IMG/VR virus record: IMGVR_UViG_3300028024_000167
Location: 1 to 20,248 of that record
Length of the DNA: 20,248 bases
Origin: a virus
Strand: one strand, 5' to 3'
Positions within the stretch are counted from its first letter, which is position 1, and every line of letters starts with the position of its first letter. A program made the position numbers and the translations under genes. Below, piece after piece: positions 14,395 to 20,248 of this stretch. The notes below the pieces were generated by a model, which worked only from the letters and a program-made list of their open reading frames with translations, did not search any database and was not told the DNA's origin.

Positions 14395-17024
14395 CCAATA
14401 TCAGCGGAACAAATGTCTGTGATGCTTCAGGCAACAAGATCAAGTCAGGCACCATCACCTTTACTCCGACTTTAGATGGAAAGAAGTTAGCTTCATTCAG
14501 GCCAGATGGCGGCGGTGCGGTCACCGCCACAACAATTGCCGCAAAGATCACCAATGGAGCATTCTCGCTTTCACTCTGTGACACCGTGAAGACAGAGCCC
14601 AAGAACATCAGTTATCACGTACAGGTCTTCGTCGTTGAAGGTGGCCCCAACGTTCTCGGGCCGGGTTATACGTCCTATCAGCCAACAGGCTCTGCTGATA
14701 ACTTTGACAATTACATTCCACGGCTGACAGACGGCGTAGCAATTCAGACCGGACCTCAGGGAGATTCGGCCTATCAGGTCGCTGTAGAAGGCGGGTTTTC
14801 CGGTACGCAGGCTCAGTGGATTGCTTCTTTGAAGGGCGCTCCAGGCGATGTGAGCAAGCCGCTGCTCGGCAGTGGCGTTGGAACTGGTGTCTCCGCGCAG
14901 CTGCCTACCTCACGCAATCTTTTCAATAAGGCGACGATTACGTCTGGCCTAGCTCCCAGCGCAACAACAGGAGCACCGCTGTCGGTTGGCAGCGCAAACT
15001 ATTACATGTCTGACTTCCTCTTCGTCGGAGGTCTCACCCAGATCATCTCGAATAGCATGATGGCCGATCAGTCGAGCTATTCATGCTGTTTCTATGCAAT
15101 CGATGGAAGTTTTATATCTTCTCTGTCGGCTCCCGTTTCTGCCAACACTCCCATCGCGGTTCCTGCGGGAGCTGCGCTCTTTCGCTTTTACTCGGCAGTT
15201 GCGGCAGATTCCGTAAATACAGCTCCCGTTCCAGTAGGTCAGATCATGGTTGTCGCAGGCAACGTTTTGCCGTCGACCTACACCGCATTCGGCTACTATC
15301 CGCCCGAAGTCGTAGACAACAAGGTCGCCCAGGTCAGCTCTCTGGTCGGAGCCAGCGTTGGAGCCGGTGTCTCTGCGCAGCTCCCCACGGGACGCAACAT
15401 CTTCAACAAAGCCACAATCGTTCCGAACCAAGCTCCCAGCGCGGCCACAGGCGCTCCGTTGGCAACCAGCGGATCGAATTACTACATGTCGGACTTCCTC
15501 TATGTTGGGGGACTGACACAGATCATCTCGAACAGCTTGATGGCTGCTCAGTCGGGCTTTTCGTGCTGTTTCTACGGGATCGACAAAGCCTTTATCTCCT
15601 CTCTGTCCGCTCCCGTAGCGGCCAACACTCCCATCCCCGTACCTGCAGGAGCGGCATTCTTCCGCTTCTACTCGGCAATCGTGGCCGATGCTGTGAACGC
15701 GGCTCCGGTTCCAGTGGGGCAGATTATGGTAGTGGCGGGCAGCGTGGTTCCGTCGACCTATACAGCGTTCGGGTACTACCCTCCAGAGGTCGTAGACAGC
15801 AAGCTTCTCAAGATCGGCACTGATACGAAGAACAGTATTCAGGGTTACTTCGCGCAATACGCAAATCTTCTCGACCTCAATCGCGTGCAGGTCAACGCCG
15901 CAATTCACTATGCGAATGTGAACGCCATTCCCGCTGTCACGGCAGGGAACAATGGATTCAACCTCTACGGTCCGATTCCTGTCATTGCGGGCGGCACCGT
16001 CACTGCAAACAAGCCCCTGCACACGATGGCTGGGTATGGACCAGCGTTCATGGATGTCGATGGGAACTTCCTGCCGATGGGAGCGGACCTGAAAGCATTC
16101 TGGCAGGCACAAGTCGGAATCCCAGCCAACACCACGCTCAATGTTCCTGCGAATGCGGCGTACTACTGGCCTTATTTCAATATCAACGGCAGTGGTACCG
16201 GAGACGTCGGCAAGATCGACAATATCAACACGGCGATGGTCGTGCAGGGAGCTACGTTCCCGTCGAGCTATCGTCCGTTTGTCGGTCAGGGTTTTGATCT
16301 GGTGGCAAGGAATGCTGCTCAGCCGCTCTCAGGCGTCAAGGTGGGATGGCTGGGTGACAGTATCTCCTATGGTCAGGGCAGCAACCTCAAGCTCTCAACG
16401 CTGGTCGCCGCGATCACCGGCATGCAGGATACGTACTCCCTATCATGGCCGGGGCGAAAGATGAACAATGCGCTGGATAACACCGGCAACACGGGTGTGA
16501 CAGCTCCAACGCAGGCGATCTTTCAGAACCTTGACGTGGTGGTCATCTGGCTGGGAACAAACCTCAGCGGAACGTCGACCGGCAATATCGGAACTGCAAG
16601 CGATCCGGTGAGCGTCGGGACCGCGAACGCAAATGGAGTTACGTTCCCGTCCGCTGACACATATTGCTCCCAGCTCAAGGGTGTCATCGAGCAGCTCCTG
16701 ACCTGGAATCAGAACCTCCGCATCGTCAAGGCCTCGCCGTATCAGTCCAACAACCAGAACGCGGAGACCGGCAGTCCTGAAGGGGTCGGTAATCTTCCGT
16801 CCCCGGCTGGCTTGGCACTGTTGAAACAGGTCCACGATATGGATGTGGCCGTAGCCGGACTCCAGTACGGCATCCCTGTGCTGGACTGCTATAGCGAGAT
16901 GGGGCTTTGCAACGCCAATAACCCGACTCTCACGGTCGACGGAACCCATCCGACCGCATGGTTCCAGCAGAACCGTATTGCGCCATTCTTTGCACGCAAG
17001 ATAGAGAGATATTCCATCAAGTAA
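14391..17024 (+). CDS. Tail-fibre-like protein with C-terminal SGNH/GDSL hydrolase
   Basis: An 877-residue modular protein, probably a receptor-binding fibre or secreted enzyme that removes acyl groups from surface polysaccharide. Residues 1-115 resemble the N-terminal beta module of phage minor tail proteins. Residues about 122-152 hold the fibre motif 'GPQGDSAYQVAVEGGFSGT' followed by QWIASLKG. Residues 158-317 and 318-477 are near-identical tandem domains beginning near a 'NLFNKATI' segment and ending 'FGYYPPEVVD'; 478-640 is a divergent third copy. Residues 648-877 are an SGNH esterase: GDS with Ser657, Gly688, 'GTN' with Asn724, and 'DGTHP' with Asp850 and His853. Start is GTG with GAGG ten bases upstream. 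No signal peptide is visible. It lies opposite to the tail operon, not with the tail genes, so it may be a separately regulated or relocated module. Confidence 0.82.
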   Translation: MTNISGTNVCDASGNKIKSGTITFTPTLDGKKLASFRPDGGGAVTATTIAAKITNGAFSLSLCDTVKTEPKNISYHVQVFVVEGGPNVLGPGYTSYQPTGSADNFDNYIPRLTDGVAIQTGPQGDSAYQVAVEGGFSGTQAQWIASLKGAPGDVSKPLLGSGVGTGVSAQLPTSRNLFNKATITSGLAPSATTGAPLSVGSANYYMSDFLFVGGLTQIISNSMMADQSSYSCCFYAIDGSFISSLSAPVSANTPIAVPAGAALFRFYSAVAADSVNTAPVPVGQIMVVAGNVLPSTYTAFGYYPPEVVDNKVAQVSSLVGASVGAGVSAQLPTGRNIFNKATIVPNQAPSAATGAPLATSGSNYYMSDFLYVGGLTQIISNSLMAAQSGFSCCFYGIDKAFISSLSAPVAANTPIPVPAGAAFFRFYSAIVADAVNAAPVPVGQIMVVAGSVVPSTYTAFGYYPPEVVDSKLLKIGTDTKNSIQGYFAQYANLLDLNRVQVNAAIHYANVNAIPAVTAGNNGFNLYGPIPVIAGGTVTANKPLHTMAGYGPAFMDVDGNFLPMGADLKAFWQAQVGIPANTTLNVPANAAYYWPYFNINGSGTGDVGKIDNINTAMVVQGATFPSSYRPFVGQGFDLVARNAAQPLSGVKVGWLGDSISYGQGSNLKLSTLVAAITGMQDTYSLSWPGRKMNNALDNTGNTGVTAPTQAIFQNLDVVVIWLGTNLSGTSTGNIGTASDPVSVGTANANGVTFPSADTYCSQLKGVIEQLLTWNQNLRIVKASPYQSNNQNAETGSPEGVGNLPSPAGLALLKQVHDMDVAVAGLQYGIPVLDCYSEMGLCNANNPTLTVDGTHPTAWFQQNRIAPFFARKIERYSIK
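14862..15341 (+). repeat. 480-bp tandem repeat, copy 1
   Basis: First of two in-frame 480-bp (160-residue) units in the fibre-like gene. Both begin around a 'GVSAQLPT' peptide and end before the next 'GVSAQLPT'. The protein copies agree at most positions while the DNA differs at many third positions, so the duplication is not recent or has been under selection. Confidence 0.88.
15342..15821 (+). repeat. 480-bp tandem repeat, copy 2
   Basis: Second 160-residue unit, in register with copy 1. The Cys-Cys pair ('SCCFY') and the 'PSTYTAFGYYPPEVVD' ending are kept. A third, strongly diverged unit follows (roughly 15822-16320, e.g. 'FPSSYRPFVGQGFD' in place of the ending), so the array may have had three or more units. 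Confidence 0.88.
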
Positions 17025-17062
17025 TTCGCGTCCGGACGGTCATTGGACCTTCCGGACGCGAA
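17025..17062 (+). terminator. Strong stem-loop directly after the fibre-like gene
   Basis: TTCGCGTCCGGA and TCCGGACGCGAA pair perfectly over 12 bases. After one mismatch, GGTC/GACC adds four pairs around ATTG. The stem begins at the base after the TAA. No U-run follows, so it is more a 3' protecting or bidirectional hairpin than a classical terminator. Confidence 0.68.
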
Positions 17063-17117
17063 ATGCAACAAGAGCATGGACTCGTTTCTTTGACAATTCA
17101 GACTGAGCAAGTCCCAG

Positions 17118-17355
17118 TTCCGTTGGATTGATCGTTTTCGGATGACTTCCGTTGGATTTTTCGGTGGCAAATTGGCCAATTTCTTGGAGAAAATGCCCAA
17201 TTCTCAATCTCGCCTGATGCTCGTCGAGGCAATTTCCTCTTGTTCCGTTGGATTTCTCATTCTCTGGAACCAAGAATCAATGACTTAGAGCGTCAATCCA
17301 ACGGAAGTACCTGCGGGTGCTGTCATCTAATTCTGGTAACGGCGGTCCAACGGAA
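17118..17355. repeat. Five copies of TTCCGTTGGAT, three direct and two inverted
   Basis: Direct copies are at 17118-17128, 17147-17157 and 17243-17253. Inverted copies are at 17296-17306 and, with one base changed at the end, 17345-17355. Flanking bases extend the pairing: copies 1 and 4 share 14 bases, copies 2 and 5 share 15 (ATGACTTCCGTTGGA), and copies 3 and 4 form a 12-bp dyad around 40 bases. Candidate roles are binding sites for a regulator or recombinase, or a degraded mobile element. Confidence 0.8.
17169..17182. repeat. 14-bp perfect palindrome AAATTGGCCAATTT
   Basis: A fully symmetric 14-mer inside the repeat cluster, between the second and third 11-bp motif copies. Size and symmetry fit a dimeric repressor operator, though no promoter elements next to it were recognised. 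Confidence 0.6.
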
Positions 17356-17453
17356 GTCATTCCCGATGTGCGAATCGACCAATAAATACGCGCTCATCCC
17401 GCGATTTCCCGCCGTCCCCCGCCGTATCCCGCTGCTGTCATCTAATTCTGGTA
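17318..17453 (+). repeat. 21-bp direct repeat flanking 94 bp
   Basis: Identical 21-mers at 17318-17338 and 17433-17453 (core GCTGTCATCTAATTCTGGTA). The 94-bp insert contains the fifth 11-bp motif copy and runs of CCGCCGT/TCCCGC. It may be a duplicated end of a small element, a duplication scar, or an attachment-like site. Confidence 0.75.
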
Positions 17454-17469
17454 CTCACAGAAATACAGG

Positions 17470-17495
17470 GATTCTTCGGCTTCGCCTCAGAATGA
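17470..17495. repeat. REP-like hairpin
   Basis: GATTCTTCGGCTTCGCCTCA followed by GAATGA forms an imperfect hairpin: ATTCT with AGAAT outside, GGC with GCC inside, around TTC. It looks like repeated palindromic elements scattered between genes in acidobacteria and related genomes; a match to a named family was not checked. Confidence 0.45.
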
Positions 17496-17743
17496 CGGGG
17501 TGATTGGGTGGAGAATGATGGGGAATGAATGATGGAGAAGTGGCTGGCGATGGCGAGTGGATGGTGATAGCGAGTGGATCGAGGGCGAAGATTGGCGGTG
17601 GAAATCTCCTGTTGATTTAGGGACGGCTGCCGATGACGGGAGAGGGTAAGGAGGCGTCGAAGAGAGTCATGAGAAGAGTTTTGTCGATGGGTATGGCTGT
17701 CCTGGGCTCGGGTTGCCCGGTCTTTTGGGGTTGATTTGGATGT

Positions 17744-17803
17744 TTGCGACTTATGCAACAGTTGCTGCATCCTATATCTGATAATTTGATAGAAGGGCAC
17801 TCA
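17744..17803 (+). promoter_or_regulatory. Lon leader with ribosome site and possible promoter
   Basis: GAAGGG ends six bases before the lon ATG. Upstream lies an AT-richer stretch with candidate -10 boxes (TATATC at 17773 and GATAAT at 17780), but no -35 at proper spacing could be chosen. GCAAC-A-GTTGC (17755-17765) is a small dyad. No heat-shock element such as CIRCE or HAIR was recognised. Confidence 0.3.
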
Positions 17804-20248
17804 ATGGCAAACGACTTCGTAAGTGTAATTAAACCGACAGCTAAAAACTCCGAAGGGAGCGAGGGCGCGAACGGCGGGCGGCCGGTTCCGGTTCTGCCAG
17901 TACGCGATACGGTTCTCTTTCCGCATGCGGTGCTTCCTTTAACGGTGGGCCGCGAAAGCTCTATCCAACTGATTCAATCTCTGGGCGAGGAGAAGTCGAT
18001 TCTCGTGGTGGCCCAGCGAGACGCGCGGCAGGATACTCCCCAGGCGGCCGACCTTTATGCCGTGGGCACGCGTGCGACTGTTCATAAGGTCGTGAAGATG
18101 CCCAACCAGAGCCTCTTTGTGTTTACAGAGGGCAATGAGCGTGTGCACCTGGGCGAGTTCACGCAGCTGCAGCCGTTCATGACGGCGGAGTTCGAGGTAA
18201 TCGCTGAGACGATACCGGAGAAGACGCCGGAGTTCGAGGCTCTCGAGCGTAACGTGGTGAGCCAGTTCCAGCAGATCGTGACCTCGTCGCCGACTTTGTC
18301 GGACGACCTACAGACGATTGCGATCAACATCGAGGAACCGGGACGCCTGGCGGACTTTATCGCCTCGTCGCTGCCGTTCCTGACGACGACCGACAAGCAG
18401 GAGCTGTTGGAGACGCCGGACGTGACCAAGCGTCTGGAGCGGATCAACCAGCACCTCGCCAAGGAAATCGAGGTCCAGCAGCTTCGGAACAAGATTCAGT
18501 CCGAGGTGCAGGATTCGGTGCAGCAGTCGCAGAGGGACTACTACCTGCGCGAGCAGCTGAAGGCGATTCAGAAGGAACTTGGCGATGTGGACGAGAGCCA
18601 GAAGGACATCGCTGAGCTGAAGGAGAAGATTGAAGCTGCCGGAATGCCGGATGAGGTGAAGAAGGACGCGCTGAAGGAGCTCGCCCGTCTGAGCCGGATG
18701 AACGCGATGGCTGCGGACTACAGCCTGACACGGAACTACGTGGAGTGGCTGGCGGTTCTGCCGTGGTCGAAGAGCTCGGCGACCGAGGTGGACATCAAGA
18801 AGGCGAAGGAGATTCTGGATACGGACCACTATGGCCTGAAGAAGGTGAAGGACCGCATCCTGGACTACCTCTCGGTGCGTCGCCTGAAGCCGGATATGAA
18901 GGGACCGATTCTTTGCTTCGTCGGGCCTCCGGGCGTGGGTAAGACCTCGCTTGGGCGGTCGATTGCGAAGGCTCTGGGACGCAAGTTCTCGCGCATCTCG
19001 CTGGGCGGCATGCACGACGAGGCGGAGATCCGCGGACATCGGAGAACGTACATCGGCGCGCTGCCTGGGCAGATCATTCAACACCTGAAGAGGGTGGAGG
19101 TGAACGACCCGGTCTTCATGCTGGATGAGATCGACAAGCTGGGCCGCGATTTTCGTGGCGATCCGGCGAGCGCGCTGCTGGAGACGCTGGACCCGGAACA
19201 GAACAACACGTTCCGCGACAACTATCTGGATCAGCCGTTCGACCTGAGCAAGGTGCTGTTTATCTGCACCGCCAACCAGCTCGATACGATTCCGGGACCG
19301 TTGCTGGACCGCATGGAGATCATCGAATTGACGGGTTATACCGAAGAGGAGAAGGTCAACATCGCGGAGCGGTATCTGGTTCCCCGGCAGCTGAAGGAGA
19401 ACGGTGTGGATGCTGCGATGATCGACTTCCCGACGACGAGTGTGGCGCTGGTAGCGCGGCACTATACGCGTGAGGCCGGTGTGCGCAGGCTGGAGCAGCA
19501 GATTGGAACGGTGTGCCGCAAGGTGGCTCGCAGGATCGCAGAGGGCGCGACGGAGAAGATCACGATTACGCCTGAGGTGATTCACGAGTTTCTGGGCGGG
19601 ATCAAGGTCCGCGTGGATACGGAGATCGCCGAGCGGACGAAGCGTGCGGGCGTGGCGGTTGGCCTGGCGTGGACTCCGGCAGGAGGAGACGTGCTCTTCA
19701 TCGAGGCGAACAAGATGAAGGGTAAGGGCGGATTCACGATCACCGGTCAGATCGGCGACGTGATGAAGGAGAGCATGCAGGCCGCGTTGACCTGGGTGCG
19801 CTCGAACGCAGGGAAGTTCGGCCTCGAGCAGGACTTCACGAAGGACACGGATATTCATATCCACGTTCCGGCGGGAGCGATCCCGAAGGACGGTCCTTCG
19901 GCGGGCATCACGATGGCGACGGCTTTGGTGAGTCTGTTGACGGACACACCGGTGCATCCGCTGACGGCGATGACCGGCGAGATCACGCTGAGCGGCAACG
20001 TGCTGCCGGTGGGAGGCATCAAGGAGAAGTTCCTTGCGGCCAAGCGCGCGGGAGTGCGGGATGTGATTCTTCCCCTGGAGTGCAAGACCCAGGTGGACGA
20101 AGACCTGACGCCGGATCAGATCGACAACGTGAAGATCCACTACGCTACGCGGATCGAAGAGGTACTGTCGATAGCGCTGCCGAAGACGGTGCAGGAAGAG
20201 GCAGAGGACGAGGCGGTTCGCGAAGAGGTGATTCACGCTTCGGCGTAA
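17804..20248 (+). CDS. lon: ATP-dependent Lon protease
   Basis: An 814-residue cytoplasmic AAA+ protease that unfolds and degrades damaged and regulatory proteins. The N-terminal substrate-binding domain starts near residue 27 ('[20 protein letters not shown]'), followed by a long coiled coil near 215-300. The ATPase has Walker A GPPGVGKT (374-381) and Walker B FMLDEID with Asp441/Glu442. The protease domain has the catalytic Ser699 in GPSAG and the partner Lys742 in 'KEKFLAAK', with the same 43-residue spacing as in E. coli Lon. The length is normal and the protein ends in an acidic Glu/Asp-rich tail. I chose the ATG at 17804 for its GAAGGG ribosome site; the in-frame start at 17744 adds 20 residues. 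It is intact, shows no phage features, and marks host chromosome at the prophage boundary. Confidence 0.97.
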   Translation: MANDFVSVIKPTAKNSEGSEGANGGRPVPVLPVRDTVLFPHAVLPLTVGRESSIQLIQSLGEEKSILVVAQRDARQDTPQAADLYAVGTRATVHKVVKMPNQSLFVFTEGNERVHLGEFTQLQPFMTAEFEVIAETIPEKTPEFEALERNVVSQFQQIVTSSPTLSDDLQTIAINIEEPGRLADFIASSLPFLTTTDKQELLETPDVTKRLERINQHLAKEIEVQQLRNKIQSEVQDSVQQSQRDYYLREQLKAIQKELGDVDESQKDIAELKEKIEAAGMPDEVKKDALKELARLSRMNAMAADYSLTRNYVEWLAVLPWSKSSATEVDIKKAKEILDTDHYGLKKVKDRILDYLSVRRLKPDMKGPILCFVGPPGVGKTSLGRSIAKALGRKFSRISLGGMHDEAEIRGHRRTYIGALPGQIIQHLKRVEVNDPVFMLDEIDKLGRDFRGDPASALLETLDPEQNNTFRDNYLDQPFDLSKVLFICTANQLDTIPGPLLDRMEIIELTGYTEEEKVNIAERYLVPRQLKENGVDAAMIDFPTTSVALVARHYTREAGVRRLEQQIGTVCRKVARRIAEGATEKITITPEVIHEFLGGIKVRVDTEIAERTKRAGVAVGLAWTPAGGDVLFIEANKMKGKGGFTITGQIGDVMKESMQAALTWVRSNAGKFGLEQDFTKDTDIHIHVPAGAIPKDGPSAGITMATALVSLLTDTPVHPLTAMTGEITLSGNVLPVGGIKEKFLAAKRAGVRDVILPLECKTQVDEDLTPDQIDNVKIHYATRIEEVLSIALPKTVQEEAEDEAVREEVIHASA

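Larger units (their letters stand above)
17063..17743. other. Intergenic region rich in short symmetric repeats
   Basis: I find no convincing gene in these 681 bases. The left part (17118-17360) holds five copies of an 11-bp motif and a 14-bp palindrome, the middle (17318-17453) a 21-bp direct repeat, and then a REP-like hairpin. The right part (about 17500-17700) is purine-rich, with short GA-rich imperfect repeats (e.g. repeated GCGAGTGGAT) and no recognisable element. A short ORF at 17040-17273 on the minus strand only reads through the repeats. Confidence 0.6.

Noticed and set aside
15081-16112. 343-codon open frame antisense to the fibre-like gene
   Set aside because: Its length follows from the tandem repeat being read twice in the same antisense frame; composition is Cys/Arg/Val-rich and unlike a real protein.
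17040-17273. 77-codon minus-strand ORF in the intergenic region
   Set aside because: It merely translates the 11-bp repeats (KSNGT, KSNGS, INPTE) and has no ribosome site of note.
17063-17743. CRISPR array
   Set aside because: Repeats are 11 bp, in mixed orientation and irregularly spaced, and no cas genes are present.
17640-17760. tRNA or attachment site upstream of lon
   Set aside because: No cloverleaf could be drawn; the GGGCTCGGGTTGCCCGG stretch makes only a small hairpin.
18308-20236. 642-codon open frame antisense to lon
   Set aside because: Arg/His/Leu-rich product with no recognisable domain, and lon on the other strand is unmistakable. Long antisense frames are common in GC-rich genes.

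Overview
This window carries the structural half of a degraded tailed-phage genome beside a host housekeeping gene. The host gene is an ATP-dependent Lon protease at the right end (17804-20248, + strand). The GC-rich composition (roughly 58% by eye), the style of the Lon protein and a REP-like intergenic repeat suggest a soil acidobacterium of the Granulicella/Terriglobus/Edaphobacter type. That assignment is an inference made without any database comparison.

Positions 1 to about 13973 (all minus strand, transcribed right to left) form a compact late operon. In transcription order it holds a large-terminase remnant, a Mu gp29-like portal, a Mu gpF-like head protein, a Mu gpI-like protease with an internal scaffold start, a decoration protein, the major capsid protein, a gp35-like protein, a gp36-like (DUF1320) protein, a gpG-like tail-completion protein, a gp37-like protein, a small unknown, a tube-like major tail protein, a probable tail assembly chaperone, a zinc-ribbon protein and a tape-measure protein. 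No sheath gene lies between the connector genes and the tape measure, so the head is Mu-like but the tail looks long and non-contractile. Most neighbours overlap by 1-4 bases (TAATG, TGATG, ATGA). The four gaps longer than 60 bp each contain a perfect 9-11 bp stem-loop.

The operon is broken at its upstream end. Only the C-terminal nuclease part of the terminase remains; the packaging ATPase half is gone, and the homologous frame stops at about 13973. This argues for a prophage remnant, or at least for a particle that cannot package DNA with its own motor.

From 14026 to 17062 the opposite (+) strand carries a small winged-helix/excisionase-type DNA-binding protein and a large (877 aa) tail-fibre-like protein. 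The latter has a phage fibre motif, two nearly identical 160-residue tandem domains, a third divergent domain and a C-terminal SGNH/GDSL esterase domain with its catalytic residues present. It ends in a strong stem-loop.

The only long non-coding stretch is 17025-17803. It holds the stem-loop, five copies of an 11-bp motif (three direct, two inverted), a 14-bp perfect palindrome, a 21-bp direct repeat and a REP-like hairpin, followed by the lon leader. Its dense symmetry is unexplained and may mark a former phage end, an operator cluster or accumulated intergenic repeats.
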